Source: an uncultured Oscillospiraceae bacterium (GTDB lineage: Bacteria > Bacillota_A > Clostridia > Oscillospirales > Oscillospiraceae). From it: a DNA stretch of 10,500 bases. Shown one piece after another: positions 1-6,525 of the stretch (positions are counted from its first letter, which is position 1; every line of letters begins with the position of its first letter). The position numbers and the translations under genes were made by a program. The DNA lies in assembly GCA_934589325.1 (NCBI GenBank), contig CAKTNU010000039.1, forward strand, positions 1-10,500. The letters run 5' to 3'. The notes beneath the pieces were generated by a model. That model was not told where the DNA came from. It made no database searches and saw only the letters and a program-made list of their open reading frames with translations.

Positions 1-12
1 CTATAGGATTGC

Positions 13-486
13 TCATTGATAGTTTTTCTCCTTTAAAATTCTGTCGATATCGCGCTTGCTCTGCCGTTCGGCCTCACTGTCGCGCTTGTCGTGCAGCTTT
101 TTGCCCTTGCACAGCCCAAGTTCGACCTTTACACGGCTGTCCTTGAAATACAGAGACAGCGGAATAAGTGCTACGCCGTCCTGCATTATACGGGCGTTGA
201 GCTTGAGTATCTCCCGCTTGTGCATCAATAATCTGCGCGGGCGGACAGGGTCTTTGTTGAAGATGTTGCCCTGCTCATAAGGACTTATATGCATGCCGCG
301 TACAAACAGCTGCCCGTCCTTTATCGTGCAGAAAGCATCCTTCAGATTCACATTGCCTGCGCGGATGGACTTGACCTCGGTTCCGGCGAGCTCAATGCCT
401 GCCTCAAATCGTTCCAACACGAAGTATTCGTGAAATGCCTTACGGTTGCTTGTTATCTCCTTCATGCCGGACTTTTTCGCGGCCAA
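13..486 (-). CDS. smpB: SsrA-binding protein SmpB (trans-translation)
   Basis: SmpB binds tmRNA (SsrA) and delivers it to ribosomes stalled on broken messages, so that the nascent chain is tagged for degradation. The 157-residue product has the family's usual length. Visible hallmarks are the N-terminal [13 protein letters not shown], the beta-barrel segment [18 protein letters not shown] (about 35-52), the [14 protein letters not shown] stretch (about 80-93), and GKKLHDKRD (128-136) leading into the basic C-terminal tail that enters the decoding site. I chose the TTG at 486 as start. A nearly full Shine-Dalgarno (AAAGGATGTGA, 502-492) sits 5 nt upstream, giving [16 protein letters not shown], the usual SmpB N-terminus. 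A GTG at 495 would lie inside that Shine-Dalgarno. The gene is divergent from the Nudix gene and has its own promoter. No tmRNA gene is visible here; it may lie outside. The family call is secure; only the start is inferred. Confidence 0.97.
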   Translation of the reverse strand: MAAKKSGMKEITSNRKAFHEYFVLERFEAGIELAGTEVKSIRAGNVNLKDAFCTIKDGQLFVRGMHISPYEQGNIFNKDPVRPRRLLMHKREILKLNARIMQDGVALIPLSLYFKDSRVKVELGLCKGKKLHDKRDSEAERQSKRDIDRILKEKNYQ

Positions 487-491
487 GTGTC

Positions 492-502
492 TCACATCCT
501 TT
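492..502 (-). promoter_or_regulatory. smpB ribosome binding site that decides a TTG start
   Basis: On the minus strand the sequence reads AAAGGATGTGA, then GACAC, then TTG. It matches AAAGGAGGTGA at all but one base. Spacing fits the TTG at 486 and would be impossible for the GTG at 495, which is part of the element. Confidence 0.7.
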
Positions 503-512
503 CAGCGTGCAT

Positions 513-540
513 ATTATAGCACAGTAAAAGTGAAAATCAA
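513..540 (-). promoter_or_regulatory. smpB promoter (sigma-A type, extended -10)
   Basis: On the minus strand a perfect TATAAT (518-513) is preceded by TGC (521-519), giving an extended -10, TGCTATAAT. A weaker -35, TTGATT (540-535), lies 16 nt upstream. Transcription would begin near 506, leaving a leader of only about 20 nt that consists mostly of the Shine-Dalgarno. The -35 overlaps the inverted repeat at 533-566. Confidence 0.7.
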
Positions 541-566
541 AGAAAATTCTGTGAATTTTTGATTTT
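533..566. repeat. AT-rich inverted repeat overlapping the smpB -35
   Basis: The left arm is AAAATCAAA (533-541) plus AATTC (545-549), with a three-base bulge GAA (542-544). The loop is TGT (550-552). The right arm, GAATTTTTGATTTT (553-566), is the exact complement of the two left blocks, giving 14 pairs. It lies upstream of smpB and of the Nudix gene, so it is probably not transcribed from either promoter. It could be an operator, a curvature element, or a chance product of A/T-rich sequence. Confidence 0.5.
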
Positions 567-633
567 GGTGTTCCCGTATAAGTACATACAGCAAGAAAGA
601 TATAAAAATATCAAAATTTTCGGCAAATTAATA

Positions 634-662
634 TGGAAATCACCGAAAGCATATGATATACT
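634..662 (+). promoter_or_regulatory. Candidate promoter of the Nudix gene
   Basis: TGGAAA (634-639; 4 of 6 matches to TTGACA) and TATACT (657-662) are 17 nt apart. TGA precedes the -10, making it an extended -10. Predicted transcription start is near 669, leaving about 39 nt of AT-rich leader before the ATG at 708. The region is AT-rich, so other placements are possible. Confidence 0.45.
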
Positions 663-694
663 GATAAACACATTATGTAAATTAAATTATTTTT

Positions 695-703
695 GGATGT
701 GAT
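695..703 (+). promoter_or_regulatory. Nudix gene ribosome binding site
   Basis: GGATGTGAT matches the anti-Shine-Dalgarno target GGAGGTGAT at 8 of 9 positions and lies 4 nt before ATG 708 (7 nt from the end of the GGATG core). This argues against the in-frame TTG at 693 and GTG at 699, which overlap or precede the site. Confidence 0.65.
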
Positions 704-707
704 TGAT

Positions 708-1265
708 ATGGAATACATAGAAAAACGCATAGACGGAGAGCTTAAATACAGCGGAGTCATAGTCAAGGTCAGGCTGGATCGTGCGGAGCTGATAAACGGT
801 GATATTGTCAAACGAGAGGTCGTCGAGCACCCGGGCGGAGTTACTGTGCTGCCGGTCGACGAGGACGGAAACTGCTACATGGTGCGGCAATTCCGTTACC
901 CGTTCCAGCGCATGATGCTTGAAGCGCCTGCCGGTAAGCTCGAATACGGTGAGGATCCGCTGGAGTGTGCTGTGCGTGAGCTGTCGGAGGAAACGGGATT
1001 TTCGGCGGATGAGATGATATATCTGGGCGCCTGCTGCACTTCTCCCGGCTTCTCGACGGAAGTTCTGCACATTTACCTTGCTCTCGGTCTGCATGCGGGC
1101 GATAGTCACCCTGATGAAGACGAATTTCTCGACGTAGAAAAGCATAGCCTTGCCGAGCTATCTGCGAGCGTGATGTCCGGCGAAATAGACGACGGAAAGA
1201 CCATTGTCGCCGTCCTGAAGGCTGAAAAATATCTCAGCGGCAGGCAGAACAGTGCTAAAATATAA
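708..1265 (+). CDS. Nudix hydrolase, ADP-ribose pyrophosphatase type
   Basis: The 185-residue protein carries a perfect Nudix box at residues 76-98 (GX5EX7REUXEEXGU: G76, E82, R90-E91, E94-E95, G97, F98), the Mg-binding catalytic helix of nucleoside-diphosphate-linked hydrolases. Preceding it is VVEHPGGVTVLPVDEDG (38-54) and the VRQFRYPF strand (59-66), as in YqkG/NudF-type ADP-ribose pyrophosphatases. P113 lies about 15 residues past the box, the position of a proline associated with ADP-ribose specificity. The likely reaction is ADP-ribose to AMP plus ribose 5-phosphate, in the cytoplasm. The ATG start is set by the Shine-Dalgarno at 695-703. No terminator is visible between this gene and murA, so read-through is possible, but murA has its own promoter. 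The family call is strong; the substrate is inferred. Confidence 0.92.
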   Translation: MEYIEKRIDGELKYSGVIVKVRLDRAELINGDIVKREVVEHPGGVTVLPVDEDGNCYMVRQFRYPFQRMMLEAPAGKLEYGEDPLECAVRELSEETGFSADEMIYLGACCTSPGFSTEVLHIYLALGLHAGDSHPDEDEFLDVEKHSLAELSASVMSGEIDDGKTIVAVLKAEKYLSGRQNSAKI

Positions 1266-1271
1266 ATATAG

Positions 1272-1300
1272 TTGCCAATTTCCGCGTTATGTGCTAAAAT
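1272..1300 (+). promoter_or_regulatory. murA operon promoter (sigma-A type)
   Basis: TTGCCA (1272-1277; 5 of 6) and TAAAAT (1295-1300; 5 of 6) are separated by exactly 17 nt. The -10 is extended by TGC (1292-1294). Predicted start is near 1307. It lies just after the Nudix stop codon and is the best promoter match in the window, suiting a long essential-gene operon. Confidence 0.75.
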
Positions 1301-1306
1301 CAAAAA

Positions 1307-1335
1307 TCGGTGGCCGCACTGCTGTGTACCGCCGA
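1307..1335 (+). other. Predicted 5'-terminal leader hairpin of the murA mRNA
   Basis: TCGGTGG (1307-1313) pairs with CCGCCGA (1329-1335) over 7 positions with one G-U pair, around a 15-nt loop. The stem begins at the predicted transcription start and ends 7 nt before the Shine-Dalgarno GGAAGGTG (1343-1350). A stem at the very 5' end could protect the message from decay. No known riboswitch or leader-peptide class is recognised. Confidence 0.35.
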
Positions 1336-1342
1336 TGAAATT

Positions 1343-1350
1343 GGAAGGTG
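1343..1350 (+). promoter_or_regulatory. murA ribosome binding site that decides a TTG start
   Basis: GGAAGGTG is followed after 7 nt by TTG at 1358. No ATG is available in frame near the conserved N-terminus. An upstream in-frame GTG at 1310 lacks a Shine-Dalgarno and would fall inside the leader hairpin. Confidence 0.7.
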
Positions 1351-1357
1351 TAAGCTC

Positions 1358-2662
1358 TTGGAAAAATACGTTATTAGGGGCGGCAGTGTGCTGCACGGCG
1401 AGGTCGAAATAAGCGGAGCAAAGAATGCAGCTGTTGCAATAATTCCCGCGGCTTTGATGGTTGACGGTGTCTGCCGCATAGAGAACCTCCCCCAGATAAG
1501 CGATACGGATATGCTGCTGACGATACTGTCCGATTTGGGCGCAAAGGTCAGCTTTATCAATAAAGCAACCATTGAGATTGACTGCACGGATGTGCGCTAT
1601 AACGACGCTCCGTATGACCTTATGCGCAAGATAAGGGCGTCTTATTATCTTATAGGCGCGATGCTAGGCCGTTTCGGAACGGCAAAGACCACTATGCCAG
1701 GCGGCTGCAACTTCGGTGTCCGGCCGATAGATCAGCATATCAAGGGTATGACTGCCCTCGGCGCTGATGTAGATGTCCGCAACGGTTTCGTGTATGCCAC
1801 GGCGAGAGACGGTAAACTTCACGGTACGAGAATATATCTCGATAAGGTCTCTGTCGGCGCTACGATGAATATCATTCTGGCGGCGACCCTCGCGCAGGGA
1901 CGTACCATTATTGAGAATGCCGCAAGGGAGCCTCATATAGTTGACCTTGCAAACTTCCTCAATTCCATGGGAGCGGATATCCGCGGCGCGGGCACAGACA
2001 CCGTCAAGGTCAACGGCGTGGATAAGCTCCACGGCGGCTGCTATACAATAATTCCAGACCAGATCGAGGCCGGCACCTACATGGTCGCTGCTGCCGCCAC
2101 CGGCGGTGAGGTCCTGGTCAAGAACGTTATTCCCAAGCATCTCGAGTGCATAAGCGCAAAACTGCGCGAGACCGGCACTATCGTTCAGGAATACGAGGAC
2201 TCCGTTCTTGTCAAAGGCGCAAGCACTCTGCGCAAGGCAAACATCAAGACCCTGCCTTATCCCGGATTTCCCACAGATATGCAGCCCCAGATGGGTGTGC
2301 TGCTGTGCATCGCGAAGGGGACGTCGGTCATTACGGAGGGTATTTACGATAATCGCTTCAAGTATGTCAATGAACTGCGAAAAATGGGCGCGGAGGTTCA
2401 GGTCGACGGCCGCGTAGCCGTTTTCGAGGGCGGAACAAAGCTGACCGGAGCGCCGGTTCTTGCATGCGATCTGCGCGCAGGCGCCGCGATGGTCATTGCG
2501 GGTATGTGCGCAAGCGGTGTTACCGAGGTCGAGGATATCCATTATATCGAGCGCGGATATGAGAATTTTGTCGGCAAGCTTAAGAAGCTCGGCGCGGACA
2601 TTGAGATAGTTGATTTCCCGGACGATGGCGACGGGGCAGACAAGGTCATCTGCGTCTGCTGA
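1358..2662 (+). CDS. murA: UDP-N-acetylglucosamine 1-carboxyvinyltransferase MurA
   Basis: MurA transfers enolpyruvate from PEP to UDP-GlcNAc, the first committed step of peptidoglycan synthesis, in the cytoplasm. From the TTG start the product is 434 residues (family about 417-436) and begins MEKYVIRGG, as MurA proteins do. Key residues are visible: K22-N23 in the GAKNA motif, R93, the catalytic loop PGGCNFGVRPIDQH with Cys117 (E. coli Cys115, the fosfomycin target) and R122, then GFPTDMQ with D307, and ERGYE with R399. Because Cys117 is kept, the protein is not of the naturally fosfomycin-resistant Cys-to-Asp type. It is the first gene of the packed unit running to 7100. Its TGA shares one base with the ATG of walJ, implying translational coupling. 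Whether the genome has a second murA paralogue, as many Firmicutes do, cannot be seen. Confidence 0.97.
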   Translation: MEKYVIRGGSVLHGEVEISGAKNAAVAIIPAALMVDGVCRIENLPQISDTDMLLTILSDLGAKVSFINKATIEIDCTDVRYNDAPYDLMRKIRASYYLIGAMLGRFGTAKTTMPGGCNFGVRPIDQHIKGMTALGADVDVRNGFVYATARDGKLHGTRIYLDKVSVGATMNIILAATLAQGRTIIENAAREPHIVDLANFLNSMGADIRGAGTDTVKVNGVDKLHGGCYTIIPDQIEAGTYMVAAAATGGEVLVKNVIPKHLECISAKLRETGTIVQEYEDSVLVKGASTLRKANIKTLPYPGFPTDMQPQMGVLLCIAKGTSVITEGIYDNRFKYVNELRKMGAEVQVDGRVAVFEGGTKLTGAPVLACDLRAGAAMVIAGMCASGVTEVEDIHYIERGYENFVGKLKKLGADIEIVDFPDDGDGADKVICVC

Positions 2663-3447
2663 TGAAGGTCTGTGTTTTTGCCAGCGGTTCCAGCGGCAAC
2701 TGCCTGCTGCTATCGGGCAGCGGCACGAATATACTTATCGACGCCGGAATTTCCATGCGCAGGATCGTCGGCAGTCTTGCGCAGATGCGGTTAACAATGC
2801 GCGATATCGGCGGAGTGCTTATTACACATGAGCACTCCGATCATATTTCCGGGCTGAAAATGCTGCTGAAATACCACGATGTGCAGATATATGCACCGCA
2901 TACGGTGGCAAACCGTCTGTGCGGCGCGGTTCCGGAGGCGCTCGGTGCGATACATATTATCCCTGTAGGCGAGACTTTCGAGATCGGTGCGCTAAGCATA
3001 AAAGCCTTTCATACGCCGCATGATACCGACGAGAGCGTTGGATATCGTGTAGAGGGCGGCGGGATATATGCACACGCAACCGATATGGGAATGGTCACGG
3101 ATGAAGTTCTGAATGGACTTCTCGGCGCTGATACCGTGCTGATAGAGTCAAATCACGATGAGGATATGCTCCGCTACGGCGCATATCCATACTATCTCAA
3201 ACAGCGCATACTGTCCGACCACGGTCATCTGTCAAATGAAAATTGCGCCGCACTTGCCAGAACGCTTGCAGACGGCGGCACAAGGCGCATAATCCTCGGT
3301 CATCTCAGCCGCGAGAATAATACTCCTGCGAGGGCGATGTATGCCGCAGAGAAGGCGCTTGAAGGAACTGATACGGAGCTGTATTACGCGCCTGTTATCG
3401 GCTGCCTTGAGGTTGAAATCGGGAGGAAAGCACCGTGCTTACAGTAA
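2662..3447 (+). CDS. walJ: WalJ/YycJ-type metallo-beta-lactamase-fold hydrolase
   Basis: This is a 261-residue MBL-fold protein of the YycJ/WalJ group. Visible elements are the start VFASGSSGNC (5-14), ILIDAG (24-29), the metal-binding HEHSDH (56-61), HTPHD (117-121), ATDMG (139-143), and two late GHLS motifs (188-191 and 213-216, the second in LGHLSRENN). Members of this group act as metal-dependent nucleases or phosphodiesterases and are usually linked to the WalRK cell-wall two-component locus. In B. subtilis the homologue lies in that locus upstream of the RlmH gene. Here no walRK is present, yet the placement between murA and rlmH preserves part of that context. The start overlaps the murA stop (TGATG), and the 3' end overlaps rlmH by 13 nt. 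The fold and group are strong; the true substrate is not established from sequence. Confidence 0.9.
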   Translation: MKVCVFASGSSGNCLLLSGSGTNILIDAGISMRRIVGSLAQMRLTMRDIGGVLITHEHSDHISGLKMLLKYHDVQIYAPHTVANRLCGAVPEALGAIHIIPVGETFEIGALSIKAFHTPHDTDESVGYRVEGGGIYAHATDMGMVTDEVLNGLLGADTVLIESNHDEDMLRYGAYPYYLKQRILSDHGHLSNENCAALARTLADGGTRRIILGHLSRENNTPARAMYAAEKALEGTDTELYYAPVIGCLEVEIGRKAPCLQ

Positions 3448-3917
3448 GGCTGATATGCGTCGGCAAAATGAAGGAAAGGTTTTATATCGACGCCTTTTCG
3501 GAATATTCAAAACGCCTCGGCGCGTACTGCAGATTCGAGTGCACGGAGCTTACGGAGACACGTCTGCCGGATCCTCCGTCGCAGAAGGAAATAGATGCGG
3601 CACTCGAAAAGGAGGCCGTCGAGATAAATAAATGCATCCCGCAGGATGCATATCTTGTCGCGATGTGCGTGGAGGGCAGCCAGATGTCCAGCGAAAAGCT
3701 GGCCGAATCGATAGCACGTCAGGCAATATCAGGCAGGTCGAGGCTGTGCTTTGTTATTGGCGGCTCATTCGGGCTGTCGCCGGGTATAAAACGGCGTGCC
3801 GATCTGCAGCTTAGTATGTCACCGATGACCTTCCCGCATCACCTTGCACGCGTGATGCTTGCCGAGCAGATATACAGAGCATTCAAAATAAATGAAGGCT
3901 CGCGTTATCATAAATAA
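3435..3917 (+). CDS. rlmH: 23S rRNA (pseudouridine1915-N3)-methyltransferase RlmH
   Basis: RlmH is the SPOUT-family enzyme that methylates N3 of pseudouridine 1915 in helix 69 of 23S rRNA, at the subunit interface of assembled 70S ribosomes. The 160-residue length is typical. Motifs are the start TVRLICVGKMKERFY (3-17), the SAM-binding trefoil-knot loop FVIGGSFGLS (106-115), and the C-terminal knot helix SPMTFPHHLARVMLAEQIYRAF (129-150) ending INEGSRYHK. The terminal YHK is conserved; the more familiar proline before it (PYHK) is arginine here. The start is GTG at 3435, 8 nt after a strong GGGAGG (3421-3426), inside the end of walJ. Overlapping translation implies coupled expression. Confidence 0.96.
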   Translation: MLTVRLICVGKMKERFYIDAFSEYSKRLGAYCRFECTELTETRLPDPPSQKEIDAALEKEAVEINKCIPQDAYLVAMCVEGSQMSSEKLAESIARQAISGRSRLCFVIGGSFGLSPGIKRRADLQLSMSPMTFPHHLARVMLAEQIYRAFKINEGSRYHK

Positions 3918-3936
3918 TTTTTCAGGAGCGACCGGT

Positions 3937-4260
3937 ATGGACGAAAATGAAAAAAAGCTTTGGGGACGTGTCAAGAGCGGCAGTCTCCTCGAGAACTGGC
4001 CGAAGGGTGCCGACGGTGAACCGGAGGAGCCGGTGCGCCTGTGTACCTGCAAAAGCGTTGATATGAGCGACGAGCTCAAAATAAATATGCTTGAGGCATA
4101 CGGCATCCCGTGCCTGCGGGCTTACCCCGGAGACGGCAGTTTTGGACGTATCATCTTGGGAATAAGCGGACAAGGCGTGGATATCCTTGTGCCGAAATCA
4201 ATGTATGAAGATGCTGCGGCGCTTTGCAATGAAGAAGGAGTTGTAGAAGAAGATGAGTAA
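3937..4260 (+). CDS. Small acidic DUF2007-like protein (putative signal-transducing family)
   Basis: This is a 107-residue soluble protein of unknown function. The central part reads like the small DUF2007 domain. A strand (EPVRLCTCKSVD, 31-42) leads into the helix DELKINMLEAYGIPCLRAYPG (45-65), then a glycine-rich turn, a strand with VDILVPKSM (81-89), and a closing helix EDAAALCNEE (91-100). No catalytic or metal site is apparent. C36 and C38 form a CxC but have no partner motif. The start is ATG 3937, 8 nt after AGGAG (3924-3928); an upstream in-frame ATG at 3892 lies inside rlmH without a suitable site. The 3' end overlaps the mutase ATG by 8 nt, and the Shine-Dalgarno of the mutase (AAGGAG, 4235-4240) is within this gene, so the two are likely coupled. 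The DUF2007 assignment is by pattern and moderate. Confidence 0.7.
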   Translation: MDENEKKLWGRVKSGSLLENWPKGADGEPEEPVRLCTCKSVDMSDELKINMLEAYGIPCLRAYPGDGSFGRIILGISGQGVDILVPKSMYEDAAALCNEEGVVEEDE

Positions 4261-5986
4261 TCGCAATTACAAAGAGGAATACCAGCACTGGCTTGACAGC
4301 CCCGCACTCAGCGAAGAGGAGTGGAAGGAGCTTAACTCCATCTCCGGCGACGAGGAGGAGATAGAGAGCCGCTTTTTTGCCCCGCTCGAGTTCGGCACAG
4401 CCGGACTGCGCGGCACTATGAAGCTTGGCCTGCACAACATGAATATACACATCATCCGACATGCAACTCAGGCCTTTGCAAATGTCATTCTTGAAGAGGG
4501 CATGGAGGCTGCAGAGCGCGGCATAGCGATCGCGCATGACTGCCGTATAAACAGCCGCCGCTTTGCGGAAGAGGCGGCCTGCGTCATGGCGGCAAACGGT
4601 ATCCGTGTACGCCTGTTCGAATCTCTGCGCCCGACTCCTGAGCTGAGCTTTGCCGTTCTGCACTACGGCACTGCCGCCGGACTCAATATCACTGCCAGCC
4701 ACAACCCTAAGGAGTATAACGGCTATAAGGTCTACTGGTCAGACGGGGCACAGCTTCCGCCGCAGAAAGCCGAGGCCATCGCAAAGCAGATGGAGGCCAT
4801 TGATATTTTTACCGGCTTCAAGACCTGCGATTATGATGCCGCCGTCAAGTCCGGCAAAATCGAAATACTCGGCGAGGAGACCGATGAGCTGTTCATGGAG
4901 CAGGTGCTCAAGATGGCCATTGACAAGCAGGCCGTTGCGGATGTCGCGGATGATTTCAAGATAGTCTATACGCCGTTCCACGGCTGCGGCTATAAGCTCG
5001 TCCCCGAGGTGCTGCATCGTCTCGGTATCAAGTATCTTTATCCAGTGCCCGAGCAGATGGTCATTGACGGCAGCTTTCCGACCGTTGTCAGCCCCAACCC
5101 CGAGAACCCGGAGGGCTTCTACCTTGCGGTTGACCTTGCAAAGAAGGTGGGTAGTGACCTGATAATCGGCACCGACCCCGACTCTGACCGTATCGGGACT
5201 ATGGTTCGCTCCGGCGACGAATACGTCACTATTACCGGCAACCAGATGGGCATACTCCTGCTTGACTATATCATAAAGGCAAAGAAGGCGACCGGTACGA
5301 TGCCGGACAATGCAGGCTCTGTTGCCAGTATTGTAACCACGGGTATGGCCAGAGCCGTATGCGAGGCAAACGGCGTGCATTTTGAAGACACATTTACAGG
5401 CTTCAAGTTCATGGCCGAGCGTATAGCGGAGTGGGAAGCGGCCGGAAGCTATAAATATATCTTTGCATTTGAAGAGAGCTATGGCTACATGATGGGCGAC
5501 TATGTCCGTGATAAGGACGCCGTTACCGCTTCGATGATGGTCGCAGAAATGGCCGCACATTATCACAAGCAGGGCATGACTCTGCTCGACGCTATAAATT
5601 CTCTTTATGAGAAGTACGGCTGGTTCATGGAAAAGACCGTTAATCTTGTTATGCCCGGCGTAGACGGACTTCAGAAGATGAAAGCTTTGATGGATGAACT
5701 GCGCAGCCAGCCGCCCAAGGAGATAGAGGGCGAGGAGGTCGTTCGCCTGAGAGATTATCTTGACGGCAGCATCCAGGTTGCCGGTCTCGGCGTTGTCGGC
5801 AAGACTCCATTCTGGGGCTCCAATGTCCTTTATTTTGAACTGCGCGACGGCAGCAGCTTTATCATCCGCCCCTCCGGTACTGAGCCGAAAATCAAGATTT
5901 ATCTGCTCATCCGCGGAGGCAGCAAGGCCGAGTGCGAAGAGCGCATAGAGAAATACATGCATTATATCGAGGTGCTTAAGAGATGA
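4253..5986 (+). CDS. Alpha-D-phosphohexomutase (phosphoglucomutase/phosphomannomutase, PgcA type)
   Basis: This 577-residue enzyme interconverts hexose 1- and 6-phosphates (glucose, mannose or both), supplying sugar nucleotides for envelope polysaccharides and linking to glycogen or glycolysis. All four domain landmarks are present: GTAGLRG (48-54), the phosphoserine loop TASHNP with Ser149, the Mg loop GTDPDSDR (306-313; D308, D310, D312), the sugar-specificity loop around EESYGYMMGDYVRDKDAV (407-424), and the C-terminal phosphate-binding RPSGTEPK (539-546). The length and N-terminal extension match the B. subtilis PgcA group (about 580 residues), not the shorter GlmM or ManB enzymes. The gene overlaps the DUF2007 gene by 8 nt at the start and the first CHR gene by 4 nt (ATGA) at the end. 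Substrate preference between glucose and mannose cannot be fixed from sequence, so no symbol is assigned. Confidence 0.95.
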   Translation: MSNRNYKEEYQHWLDSPALSEEEWKELNSISGDEEEIESRFFAPLEFGTAGLRGTMKLGLHNMNIHIIRHATQAFANVILEEGMEAAERGIAIAHDCRINSRRFAEEAACVMAANGIRVRLFESLRPTPELSFAVLHYGTAAGLNITASHNPKEYNGYKVYWSDGAQLPPQKAEAIAKQMEAIDIFTGFKTCDYDAAVKSGKIEILGEETDELFMEQVLKMAIDKQAVADVADDFKIVYTPFHGCGYKLVPEVLHRLGIKYLYPVPEQMVIDGSFPTVVSPNPENPEGFYLAVDLAKKVGSDLIIGTDPDSDRIGTMVRSGDEYVTITGNQMGILLLDYIIKAKKATGTMPDNAGSVASIVTTGMARAVCEANGVHFEDTFTGFKFMAERIAEWEAAGSYKYIFAFEESYGYMMGDYVRDKDAVTASMMVAEMAAHYHKQGMTLLDAINSLYEKYGWFMEKTVNLVMPGVDGLQKMKALMDELRSQPPKEIEGEEVVRLRDYLDGSIQVAGLGVVGKTPFWGSNVLYFELRDGSSFIIRPSGTEPKIKIYLLIRGGSKAECEERIEKYMHYIEVLKR

Positions 5987-6525
5987 AAAAGTACATCGAC
6001 CTGTTCATGGTATTCGCCAAGATAGGTGTGATGACTTTCGGCGGCGGTTATGCGATGCTCCCGATGCTTGAACGCGAGCTTGTGGACAATCGCGGCTGGA
6101 CGACGAACGAAGAACTCATGGATTATTTTGCCGTCGCCCAGTGTACCCCCGGCGTTATCGCCGTCAATACCGCGACCTTTATCGGCTATAAGCTGTACGG
6201 CAATCTGGGCGGCATAATCGCAACGCTTGGCGTTGTGTTCCCGTCGCTTGTCATAATCACGGTCATTGCCGGTGTGCTTACGAATTTCGCGGATATCCCC
6301 GCCGTAAAGCATGCTTTTGCGGGCGTCCGCGTATGCGTGTGCGTACTTATTTTCAATGCCGTCGTTAAGCTCTGGAAAGGCGCGATCAAGGACAAAGCGG
6401 CTCTTGCGCTGTTTCTGATAGTATTTTTGCTGTCGGTATTCTTTGATGTGTCCCCGGTCATATATGTCATTGCATGCGCTGCGGCCGGTATATTCCTTAC
6501 GAAAATGGGGGTGCGCGGTAAATGA
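5983..6525 (+). CDS. CHR-family (chromate-transporter-like) half protein, first of a pair
   Basis: This 180-residue integral membrane protein is a single CHR domain. It shows FAKIGVMTFGGGYAMLP (11-27), with the family's FGGG-x-AMLP signature, then GWTTNEELMDYFAVAQCTPGVIAVNTATFIGY (38-69) with the TPGVIAVN signature. Hydrophobic segments follow at about 76-101, 112-130, 139-154 and 157-173. Short CHR proteins occur as neighbouring gene pairs that probably act together as a two-subunit transporter; fused double-domain versions export chromate. In an organism with no chromate context here, the physiological ion is unknown (sulfate, another oxyanion or something else). The ATG overlaps the mutase stop (ATGA), and the stop overlaps the next gene by 4 nt. 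Family call strong, substrate unknown. Confidence 0.92.
   Translation: MKKYIDLFMVFAKIGVMTFGGGYAMLPMLERELVDNRGWTTNEELMDYFAVAQCTPGVIAVNTATFIGYKLYGNLGGIIATLGVVFPSLVIITVIAGVLTNFADIPAVKHAFAGVRVCVCVLIFNAVVKLWKGAIKDKAALALFLIVFLLSVFFDVSPVIYVIACAAAGIFLTKMGVRGK

Noticed and set aside
687..1145. Minus-strand open frame opposite the Nudix gene
   Set aside because: It is a shadow of the gene encoding a perfect Nudix box.
1310..1357. N-terminal extension of MurA from the GTG at 1310
   Set aside because: The extra 16 residues precede the conserved MEKYVIRGG start, lack a Shine-Dalgarno, and coincide with the predicted leader hairpin.
1664..2542. Minus-strand open frame of 292 codons opposite murA
   Set aside because: It is antisense to a complete MurA with its catalytic cysteine loop; no domain is recognisable.
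4739..5962. Minus-strand open frame of 407 codons opposite the phosphohexomutase
   Set aside because: It lies wholly antisense to a gene with all catalytic motifs intact, has no recognisable domain and no ribosome site in context. Its length follows from the codon bias of the real gene.
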